Shown here: positions 15,521 through 21,906 of the stretch, piece after piece
Numbering within the stretch: the stretch's first letter is position 1
How the letters are laid out: every line of letters begins with the position of its first letter
Origin: Planctomycetota bacterium
GTDB lineage: Bacteria > Planctomycetota > Phycisphaerae > Phycisphaerales > SM1A02
Reading direction: 5' to 3'
Length of the DNA: 36,901 bases
Assembly: GCA_024226535.1 (NCBI GenBank)
Contig: JAAELP010000212.1
Coordinates: forward strand, 1-36,901
Program-made: the position numbers and the translations under genes
Notes under the pieces: generated by a model
Databases searched by the model: none
What the model was told of the DNA's origin: nothing
The model's input: only the letters and a program-made list of their open reading frames with translations

Positions 15521-16192
15521 ATGTCCATCGAACTGACGTATCTGGGTCATTCCGGTTTTCTCGTCTCGGGCTCGTCGCACGCGGTCGCGATCGATCCGTT
15601 CCTGACGGGCAACCCGGTGGCGGGGCGCGGCCCCGACGCCGTCGCGTGCCAGGCGATCGCGCTCACCCACGGGCACGCCGATCACTTCGGCGACACCGTC
15701 GCGATCGCGAAGGCCAACGACGCGACGGTCTACGGCGCGTTCGAGATCTGCGAGTACCTCGGCGAGCAGGGCATCGAGAAGACCGAGCCGATGAACCACG
15801 GCGGCCGCGTGGACGCGCCGTTCGGCTTCGTCGCGATGACGCAGGCGATCCACTCGTCCTCGCTGGAGGGCCGCTACCTCGGGATGCCGGCGGGCATCAT
15901 CCTCGCCATCGACGGCGTGACGATCTACCACTGCGGCGACACCGACCTCTTCAGCGACATGAAGCTCATCGGCGAGATCTACCGGCCCGACATCGCGATG
16001 ATCCCCATCGGCGACCGCTTCACGATGGGCCCCGCCCTCGCCACCCGCGCCGCGGAGCTGATCCGACCGAAGATCGCGATCCCCGTGCACTACAACACGT
16101 GGCCCCCGATCGAGCAGGACCCGGCGCAGTTCGCGCCGTCCGGCGTCGAGGTCAAGGTGATGGCCCCGGAGCAGACCCTCACCCACGGCTGA
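15521..16192 (+). CDS. Metallo-beta-lactamase-fold metal-dependent hydrolase (UPF0173 type)
   Basis: This is a 223-residue cytoplasmic hydrolase of the UPF0173 family. It starts MSIELTYLGHSGFLV and has the zinc signature THGHADHFGD (about residues 47-56), the later metal ligands in the CGDTDLF strand, and PVHYNTWP near the C-terminus. No substrate is established for the family. The start at 15521 has GGAAAGGA about 9 bases upstream; the open frame begins earlier at 15488, overlapping the M20 gene. The gene is probably co-transcribed with the M20 gene. Its stop lies one base before a REP-like palindrome that fills the space to the convergent neighbour. Confidence 0.88.
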   Translation: MSIELTYLGHSGFLVSGSSHAVAIDPFLTGNPVAGRGPDAVACQAIALTHGHADHFGDTVAIAKANDATVYGAFEICEYLGEQGIEKTEPMNHGGRVDAPFGFVAMTQAIHSSSLEGRYLGMPAGIILAIDGVTIYHCGDTDLFSDMKLIGEIYRPDIAMIPIGDRFTMGPALATRAAELIRPKIAIPVHYNTWPPIEQDPAQFAPSGVEVKVMAPEQTLTHG

Positions 16193-16193
16193 G

Positions 16194-16238
16194 AAATGGG
16201 GTTGGGTCTGATTTCCGACGATCAGACCCGACCCCATT
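16194..16238. repeat. REP-like palindrome, family A copy 2
   Basis: Arms 16196-16212 and 16221-16237 are inverted repeats with one G-U-type difference, closing an eight-base loop. The arm ATGGGGTTGGGTCTGAT is the same as copy 1 at 6439 apart from single-base changes. It fits exactly between the stop codons of two convergent genes, overlapping the stop of the minus-strand gene, so it may work as a bidirectional terminator. Confidence 0.8.
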
Positions 16239-18294
16239 ACTCCTCGAAGTGGACGAGGGGCCAGAGGCTTGCGAAGTCGTCCGTCCAGCGGACCTGGCGG
16301 CCGTCGGGCGTCCAGTTCCACGCGACGTCCTGCACGCGGCGTGACTCGACGATCGCCACCCCGGCGCCTTCGCGCGCGAGCATGGCCCACGTGGCCTGTG
16401 AGAGCTGGTTGTCCCGGTCCTTCGCCGATGTGATGAACGCCGCGGTGCAGCCGAACTCGTGGATGATCGCGCGGACGACGGGGAGGAGATGGATGAACCG
16501 GTTGGAGATGTGCAGGAGCAGGACCCCGTCGGGTCTCAGCCGGCGCCAGTAGAGGTCGATGCACTCCGCCGTGAGCAGGTGCACGGGGATCGCGTCGCTG
16601 TTGAACGCGTCCACGATGAGCACGTCGAACGGCTCGACGGCGGTGAGGTCATCGTGGGCCAGACGTTGTCGCGCGTCTCCGTGGATGATCTCGACCTCGG
16701 CCTTCGTGTCGGCGAGGTACGTGAACTGCTCACGCGCGAGATCCACGACGTCGGGGTTGATCTCGTAGAAACGCAGCTCGTCGCCTTCGCGCCCGTACGC
16801 CGCGAGCGTCCCCGCGCCGAGGCCCACCACGCCGACGCGGCGCGGCGGGCGCCCCTCTGGCCCGAGCACCAGGCCCACGGCGCTGTCGGGTCCGTAGTAC
16901 GTCGTCGGCAGGTTCTGCTTGTCGCGCTCGGCGAACTGGAGTCCGTGCAGCGTCATGCCGTGGTAGAGCCGGTTCGTCGTGACGCCTTCGCGTTCCCACT
17001 GGATCACCCGCACGGTCCCGTAGAAGCTCCGCGATCGCGCCAGCGTGTTGGAGATCATCGACTGGACGTTCCCCACGAGCGAGACGACCAGCCCCACCCA
17101 ACCCACGACCAACACCCGGAGGACACGGCGATACCCGCGACGCCAGCTCTCGCGATGCGCCTCGACGAGGCAACACGCAAGCACGAGCGCCCCGCACGCG
17201 GCGAGCGCGATGTGCAGCTCCCAGAAGCCGGTGAATACCAGCGGCGCCACCAGCGCCACGAAGATCCCGCCGAGCACGCCGCCGGCGGCGACGGCGAGGT
17301 AGAACAACGTGAGGTGACGCGGATCGGGCTTCAGCCGGACCAGTTCACCGTGACACCCCATGCAGCACGCGAAGAGCACGACGCCGTACATCCCGATCTG
17401 CGTCCACATCGAGAGCCTGAAGTAGTCGTACAACACGTACGTGGCGAGACCGAGACCGACGACGAGCAGCGACCCGAAGACCCTCCGGTCGTACCAGCGC
17501 TCGTGATCGAAGCAGATGATGAACGTCAGCAGGTACAGCGACAGCGGCAGCACCCACAGGAACGGGAAGACCGCGATCTCCTGGCAGAGCTGGTTCGTGG
17601 TCGCCAGCAACATGGCCGACCCCGCCGCGCTCAGCCCCAGCCACGCCGCAACCCGCCACGGTCCGGGCGCGGACACGGGCGCGGTCGCGGACGCGGTCGC
17701 GGGTGCGGACGCGGGCGAGGTCGCGCCTGCCTTCCACGCGCACCACCCGCTCAGCAGCGCGAACACCGCATACCCCCACGACCACGAGATCGCCTGCTCG
17801 TTGCGATCCAGCAACGGCTCGAACAGGACCGGGTACGACAACAACGCCAGCAACGACCCCACGTTCGACAACGCGTACAACCGGTACGGCGACCGCCCGA
17901 CGTACCGCCGCGCGAACCACACCTGCACGAGGGGCCCCGTCGACGACAGCATCAGGAACGGCACGCCGATCGTGAACCCGAGCACGAGCAGGATCCGCAG
18001 CGTCGGCGGCCACGCTTCCGGCCACACCGATGCTTCCGGCACGATCGGCAGGAACACCAGCGACACCGTGAGGCCGGCGAGGTGCACCCAGCGTCGCTCC
18101 CGCCACGACCCGCGCCCGATCGCATGGGCGTACGCGTACCCGGCGAGCAGGACCGCCTGGAAGAACAGCAGGCACGCCGTCCAGACCGCCGCCCCGCCCC
18201 CGTGCCACGGCAGGATGTACTTGCCGACCAGCGGCTGGACCTGGAAGAGCAGGAACGCGCTCAGGAAGATGGTGAGAGCGTAGACCGCCCGCAT
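16237..18294 (-). CDS. Membrane protein fused to a spermidine synthase-like domain
   Basis: This is a 685-residue inner-membrane protein. The first 430 residues contain about ten to twelve hydrophobic spans in two blocks. The blocks are separated by an Ala/Pro/Ser-rich linker (about residues 190-212) encoded by simple-sequence DNA. The C-terminal 230 residues are a Rossmann methyltransferase-like polyamine synthase domain: GVVGLGAGTLAAYG (about 489-502) for the aminopropyl or methyl donor, YEINPDVVDLA, GDARQRLA and VDAFNSDAIPVHLLT. Fused transporter/spermidine-synthase proteins are widespread, but their reaction is mostly untested. No speD or other polyamine gene is nearby. The gene diverges from rplK across about 250 bases. 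Confidence 0.85.
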   Translation of the reverse strand: MRAVYALTIFLSAFLLFQVQPLVGKYILPWHGGGAAVWTACLLFFQAVLLAGYAYAHAIGRGSWRERRWVHLAGLTVSLVFLPIVPEASVWPEAWPPTLRILLVLGFTIGVPFLMLSSTGPLVQVWFARRYVGRSPYRLYALSNVGSLLALLSYPVLFEPLLDRNEQAISWSWGYAVFALLSGWCAWKAGATSPASAPATASATAPVSAPGPWRVAAWLGLSAAGSAMLLATTNQLCQEIAVFPFLWVLPLSLYLLTFIICFDHERWYDRRVFGSLLVVGLGLATYVLYDYFRLSMWTQIGMYGVVLFACCMGCHGELVRLKPDPRHLTLFYLAVAAGGVLGGIFVALVAPLVFTGFWELHIALAACGALVLACCLVEAHRESWRRGYRRVLRVLVVGWVGLVVSLVGNVQSMISNTLARSRSFYGTVRVIQWEREGVTTNRLYHGMTLHGLQFAERDKQNLPTTYYGPDSAVGLVLGPEGRPPRRVGVVGLGAGTLAAYGREGDELRFYEINPDVVDLAREQFTYLADTKAEVEIIHGDARQRLAHDDLTAVEPFDVLIVDAFNSDAIPVHLLTAECIDLYWRRLRPDGVLLLHISNRFIHLLPVVRAIIHEFGCTAAFITSAKDRDNQLSQATWAMLAREGAGVAIVESRRVQDVAWNWTPDGRQVRWTDDFASLWPLVHFEE
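17661..17725. repeat. In-frame GC-rich simple repeat
   Basis: Imperfect hexamer-type repeats of GCGGACGCGGTCGCGG-like sequence lie inside the membrane/spermidine synthase-like gene. On the coding strand they give the Ala/Ser/Pro-rich linker between the two hydrophobic blocks. The motif resembles the repeat at 18311-18385 upstream of the same gene. Confidence 0.6.
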
Positions 18295-18310
18295 GGGTGC
18301 CTAGGGTAAT

Positions 18311-18385
18311 GACCGGGACCGCGTCCGCGAGCGGGTCCGGGACCGCGTGCGGGTCCGGGCCCGGGCCCGGGCTCGGGCTCGGGCC
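18311..18385. repeat. GC-rich simple repeat between divergent genes
   Basis: Degenerate repeats of GGGTCCGGGACCGCGT type pass into GGGCCC and GGGCTC units. The tract lies in the shared upstream region of rplK and the spermidine synthase-like gene, directly before the rplK promoter candidate. Length variation by slippage is likely, from general behaviour of such tracts. Confidence 0.6.
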
Positions 18386-18389
18386 GCGC

Positions 18390-18418
18390 TTGCCCGGCCC
18401 CGTCCCCCCCGCTATCCT
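18390..18418 (+). promoter_or_regulatory. Candidate promoter of rplKAJL
   Basis: TTGCCC (18390-18395) and TATCCT (18413-18418) are spaced by exactly 17 bases, about 125 bases before rplK. Each box matches four of six consensus positions. Confidence 0.45.
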
Positions 18419-18502
18419 CCCCGACTCGCCGCATTTCGCCGCGGCGCCAACAGAGACCGCAAGCACCACTTCGTCCGCGGATCGCCCATTGGCCGGGTCC
18501 CG

Positions 18503-18529
18503 CACCACTCCTCCGGGAGGGACATGGTG
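18503..18529 (+). promoter_or_regulatory. Leader hairpin before rplK
   Basis: CACCA (18503-18507) pairs with TGGTG (18525-18529), enclosing CCTCC/GGAGG, immediately upstream of the rplK ribosome binding site. In other bacteria L1 represses the L11 operon by binding such a leader. I cannot confirm an L1 site here. Confidence 0.3.
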
Positions 18530-18544
18530 GGAGGTAGGAGCACC

Positions 18545-18973
18545 ATGGCCAAGAAGATCGACAAGCAATTCAAACTCATGGCACCCGGCGGGACGGCCAC
18601 TCCGGCGCCCCCGATCGGCCCCGCCCTCGGTGCGGCCGGCGTCAACCCGGGACAGTTCATCCAGCAGTTCAACGAGCGCACCAAGGACCTCGGCGGCAAG
18701 GTCGTCGGGGTCGTGGTGACGGTCTACAAGGACCGGTCGTTCGACTTCGAGATCAAGTCGTCGCCCGCGGCGGTCCTGATCGCCACGGCGGCCGGGATCG
18801 AGAAGGGCTCCGGCGAGCCGAACTCCAACAAGGTCGGCCAGATCACGAAGTCCCAGGCGATCGCGATCGCCCAGGAGAAGATCGAAGACCTCAACGCCTC
18901 GGACCTCGAGGCGGCCTCTCGGATGATCGAAGGCACCGCCCGGTCGATGGGCGTCACGGTGGTGGAGGGCTAA
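18545..18973 (+). CDS. rplK: 50S ribosomal protein L11
   Basis: L11 forms the GTPase-associated centre of the 50S subunit with L10 and L12. The 142-residue product starts [20 protein letters not shown], has [13 protein letters not shown] in the N-terminal domain, and ends with the RNA-binding domain containing KVGQITKSQ and [14 protein letters not shown]. The start has AGGAG 5-6 bases upstream. An in-frame ATG lies 21 bases earlier (18524), but family N-termini favour the one chosen. It is first in the rplK-rplA-rplJ-rplL run. nusG and secE, which usually precede it, are absent here; the upstream gene points the other way. Confidence 0.97.
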   Translation: MAKKIDKQFKLMAPGGTATPAPPIGPALGAAGVNPGQFIQQFNERTKDLGGKVVGVVVTVYKDRSFDFEIKSSPAAVLIATAAGIEKGSGEPNSNKVGQITKSQAIAIAQEKIEDLNASDLEAASRMIEGTARSMGVTVVEG

Positions 18974-18978
18974 TCCAA

Positions 18979-19662
18979 ATGCCAAGCATGACCAAACGCC
19001 ATCGCGCGAACCAGGAAATCGCGGCCAAGTACGAGGGGGGCCAGAGCCCCGAGGTCGCGATCAAGGCCCTGAAGAGTTTCAAGGGACCGAAGTTCGACCA
19101 GTCCGTGGAGGTCTGTGCCCACCTCGGCATCGACCCGCGCCAGGCCGACCAGCAGCTTCGCGGTTCGATCGCCATGCCCAAGGGCGTCGGCAAGTCGGCC
19201 CGCGTGGTCTGCTTCTGCGGCGAGGACAAGGTCGAGGACGCCAAGGCCGCCGGCGCGATCGAGGCCGGCGGTGAAGACCTCGTCAAGAAGGTCGGGGACG
19301 GCTGGATGGACTTCGACGTCGCCGTCGCCTCGCCGGACATGATGCGGGTGGTCTCCAAGCTCGGCCGCGTGCTCGGCCCCAAGGGGCTCATGCCCTCGCC
19401 CAAGGCGGGCACCGTGTCTCCCGACGTGGTCAACGCGGTCAAGGAATACGCCGCGGGCAAGCTGGAGTACCGCAACGACAGCGGCGGCAACCTCCAGTGC
19501 ATCATCGGGAAGATGAGCTTCTCCGAGGGCGATCTCCTCGAGAACCTCGAGTACTTCCTGGCGTTGGTCGAGAAGATCCGGCCCGCGGCCGCCAAGGGCC
19601 AGTACGTCAAGAAGATCGTCGTCAGCGGCACCATGACCCCGGGGATCCAGATCGCCGAGTGA
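18979..19662 (+). CDS. rplA: 50S ribosomal protein L1
   Basis: L1 forms the mobile stalk that guides the E-site tRNA and is commonly the translational repressor of its own operon. The 227-residue product matches family length. It shows [45 protein letters not shown] (the family signature) and the C-terminal [12 protein letters not shown]. It starts 5 bases after rplK ends, with GGAGGG in the end of rplK serving as ribosome binding site. A second ATG three codons in is possible. Confidence 0.97.
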   Translation: MPSMTKRHRANQEIAAKYEGGQSPEVAIKALKSFKGPKFDQSVEVCAHLGIDPRQADQQLRGSIAMPKGVGKSARVVCFCGEDKVEDAKAAGAIEAGGEDLVKKVGDGWMDFDVAVASPDMMRVVSKLGRVLGPKGLMPSPKAGTVSPDVVNAVKEYAAGKLEYRNDSGGNLQCIIGKMSFSEGDLLENLEYFLALVEKIRPAAAKGQYVKKIVVSGTMTPGIQIAE

Positions 19663-19695
19663 CCCCGAGGGGTCGCCACGGCACGGAGCACAGCG

Positions 19696-20241
19696 ATGAG
19701 CAAGCCCGTCAAAGAGATGATCATGACCGACTACCAGCGTCGCTTCGGCGAGCTCGAAGGCGCTCTGATCGTCGACATCCGCGGCATCGAGGCCAACGAG
19801 AACAACGCCATGCGCCAGGAGCTGGCCAAGAGCGGCGTCCGGATCACGGTGGTCAAGAACGCCCTGGCCCGGAAGGCCTTCTCCGGCACCGCGCTGGAAG
19901 CGCTCAGCGGCGCGCTCACGGGCCCGGCCGCCGTGGCGCACGGCGGCGAATCCGTCGTCGAGACTGCGCGGCTCATCGTGGACTGGGCCAGGAAGGTCAA
20001 CGAGTTCTCCCTCAAGGGCGCGGTGCTCGACGGCGAGTACTTTGCCGGCGAGGCGGGCGTCAAGCACCTCAGCACGTTCCCGACCAAGGAGGAGGCGAAG
20101 GCCCGCGTGGTCCAGCTCGTCCTCAGCCCCGCCGGCAACCTCGTCGGGGCCGCGATGGCGCCCGGTGGGAACATCCTCGGCATCGTCAAGGAGATGCAGG
20201 AACGCCTGGAGAAGGGCGAGAGCATCGCGAAGGTCGGCTGA
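19696..20241 (+). CDS. rplJ: 50S ribosomal protein L10
   Basis: L10 anchors L7/L12 dimers to the ribosome through its C-terminal helix. The 181-residue product has the N-terminal domain with [20 protein letters not shown] and [13 protein letters not shown], the GPAAVAHGG segment, and a C-terminal helix ([14 protein letters not shown]) for binding L12. It follows rplA by 33 bases. L10 with L12 often represses rplJL translation by binding a leader; a leader between rplA and rplJ is very short here, while the rplJ-rplL gap is longer. Confidence 0.95.
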   Translation: MSKPVKEMIMTDYQRRFGELEGALIVDIRGIEANENNAMRQELAKSGVRITVVKNALARKAFSGTALEALSGALTGPAAVAHGGESVVETARLIVDWARKVNEFSLKGAVLDGEYFAGEAGVKHLSTFPTKEEAKARVVQLVLSPAGNLVGAAMAPGGNILGIVKEMQERLEKGESIAKVG

Positions 20242-20371
20242 CGCCCCTTCGTGCCTTCCTGCCTCAGTACCTCTTATGAACCAACACGCGATTCGACTGG
20301 CCCCGCGGGGTTAAAAGCCGTGTGACGGCTCCTCTCGAACGCATGCGAACGAAGATCAGGAAACACCAGCC
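20242..20371 (+). other. Structured rplJ-rplL spacer
   Basis: The 130-base spacer contains a palindrome CCCCGCGGGG (20301-20310) and a hairpin AGCCGT-GTG-ACGGCT (20316-20330), then CGCATGCG near 20339. The rplL ribosome binding site AGGAA follows. It may adjust the high L12:L10 expression ratio by RNA processing or structure; this is inference. Confidence 0.4.
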
Positions 20372-20782
20372 ATGTCCGAAGAGACCGCAACCAAGACGTT
20401 CGAAGCGAAGATCAGCAAGCTGGGCGACGAGATCGCCGAGCTCAGCCTCAAAGAGGCCGTGGACCTGGCTGACTACATGAAGGAAACCTACGGCATCGAG
20501 CCGGCGGCTGCCGGCGCGGTCATGATGGCCGGTGGCGGCGGTGACGCCGGTGGCGGCGCGGACGAGGAGCAGACCGAGTTCGACGTCATCCTCGAGAGCG
20601 TCGGCGACAAGAAGATCCAGGTCATCAAGACCGTCCGCGAAGCGACGGGCCTGGGCCTCAAGGACGCCAAGGATGTCGTGGACAGCGCTCCCAAGGCCGT
20701 CAAGGAGAAGGTCACCAAGGAGGAGGCCGACGCCCTGAAGGCCAAGCTCGAGGAAGCCGGGGCATCCGTCACCATCAAGTGA
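20372..20782 (+). CDS. rplL: 50S ribosomal protein L7/L12
   Basis: L7/L12 is the multicopy stalk protein that recruits translation factors. The 136-residue product has an N-terminal dimerisation region ([25 protein letters not shown]), a Gly/Ala-rich hinge with [13 protein letters not shown], and the C-terminal factor-binding domain [21 protein letters not shown]... including [15 protein letters not shown]. The slightly longer N-terminus is unremarkable. A strong intrinsic terminator follows 34 bases after the stop, so the ribosomal protein transcript probably ends here and does not continue into rpoB. Confidence 0.97.
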   Translation: MSEETATKTFEAKISKLGDEIAELSLKEAVDLADYMKETYGIEPAAAGAVMMAGGGGDAGGGADEEQTEFDVILESVGDKKIQVIKTVREATGLGLKDAKDVVDSAPKAVKEKVTKEEADALKAKLEEAGASVTIK

Positions 20783-20815
20783 CGACGCGCTCCGGCGCGA
20801 CGGAACGACAGAACC

Positions 20816-20849
20816 AAGCCCGCGGAGCCCACGCTCCGCGGGCTTTTTT
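20816..20849 (+). terminator. Intrinsic terminator after rplL
   Basis: AAGCCCGCGGAG (20816-20827) pairs perfectly with CTCCGCGGGCTT (20834-20845) around a six-base loop. A run of six T residues ends the structure (20844-20849). This is a textbook rho-independent terminator. Confidence 0.93.
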
Positions 20850-20897
20850 CTTGCCCCCGGGCCTCCCCTTGCCCATTCTGGAACCTGGAGGAAGACC

Positions 20898-21758
20898 ATG
20901 AGCCAGCATGCCATCGCCGGAGCCCTGCTCGGCTGGGCCGTCCTGGCGGCGCCGGCGCCGGCCTCGCACACCGTCACCGTCGAGGCGGGCCGGGACAACA
21001 CGCTCTTCTCGACCGATGACGGATCGGCGAGCAACGGCGCCGGGCCCAACGTGTTCAGCGGCCGCACGGGCGCCGGCGGCACCCGGCAGCGGGCGTTGCT
21101 GTGGTTCGACGTGTCGGGCGCGGTCCCGGCGGGCGCGACCATCGTGGGCGCGGAGCTGACGCTGACCGTCATCCAGGGCGGCGGGGCCCCGGCCCAGGAG
21201 CACACCCTGCACCGCGTTCTCGCCGACTGGGGCGAGGGCACGTCGATCGGCGCCGGCGGCAACGGCGCGCCGTCCACGCCGGACGACGCAACGTGGCTGC
21301 ACACCTTCTTCCCCGGCCAGTTCTGGTCGAGCCCCGGCGGCGACTTCGACGACGCCGCCAGCACCGCCCAGACCCTCGGGAGCACACCCGGACCGGTCAC
21401 CTGGGGACCCGCCGCGACGATGACCGCCGACGTGCAGTTCTGGCTGGATACCCCCGCCTCGAACCACGGCTGGGTCCTGATCGGCAACGAGGACGTGCTC
21501 AACAGCGCGCGCAAGCTCGCGAGCCGCGAGTTCGACACGCCCGGATCGCGCCCCATGCTCACAATCGACTACGAGCTTCCGCCGCCCTGCCCCGCCGACC
21601 TGAACGGCAACGGCCACGTCGATTTCCACGACCTCATCACGTTGATCGGGGCCTGGGGCCCGTGCGAGGGGTGCCCGGAGGACCTCAGCGGCAACGGCCG
21701 CGTCGGGATCATGGACCTGATCATCCTCATCCTTGCCTGGGGGCCGTGCGAGGATTGA
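20898..21758 (+). CDS. Secreted DNRLRE-domain protein with dockerin-like C-terminus
   Basis: This 286-residue exported protein has unknown function. A signal peptide (residues 1-22, ending APAPAS) precedes a DNRLRE-type beta-sandwich (about 25-228) with SNGAGPNVFSG, QRALLWFDVSG, LHRVLADWGEG and DDATWLHTFF. The C-terminus holds two Ca-binding dockerin-like repeats, CPADLNGNGHVDFHDLITLI and CPEDLSGNGRVGIMDLIILI, each ending AWGPC. In the second repeat Asp is replaced by Gly at the ninth loop position. GGAGGAAG precedes the ATG. The sandwich domain is clearly paralogous to the N-terminal domain of the next gene. It is placed between rplL and rpoB, behind the rplL terminator. Confidence 0.85.
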   Translation: MSQHAIAGALLGWAVLAAPAPASHTVTVEAGRDNTLFSTDDGSASNGAGPNVFSGRTGAGGTRQRALLWFDVSGAVPAGATIVGAELTLTVIQGGGAPAQEHTLHRVLADWGEGTSIGAGGNGAPSTPDDATWLHTFFPGQFWSSPGGDFDDAASTAQTLGSTPGPVTWGPAATMTADVQFWLDTPASNHGWVLIGNEDVLNSARKLASREFDTPGSRPMLTIDYELPPPCPADLNGNGHVDFHDLITLIGAWGPCEGCPEDLSGNGRVGIMDLIILILAWGPCED

Positions 21759-21759
21759 T

Positions 21760-21806
21760 CGACGGCGGTTGCAGTCACCACCGTCGCATCACCCACTTAG
21801 GGGTGA
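21760..21806 (+). terminator. Tandem hairpins after the DNRLRE gene
   Basis: CGACGGCGGT (21760-21769) pairs with ACCACCGTCG (21777-21786) with one mismatch. A second hairpin TCACCC/GGGTGA follows at 21789-21806. Neither has a T run, so termination may be factor-dependent or partial, or the hairpins may protect the mRNA 3' end. Confidence 0.4.
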
Positions 21807-21906
21807 GATTCGGGGTGGCGCAGCCCCCCCGCGCCCCCTACGGTTGCTCTCGAGACAGGGCAGGAGCCCCCATCGGGGTTCGTCGCCCACATGAGGAGGC
21901 CCCCCG

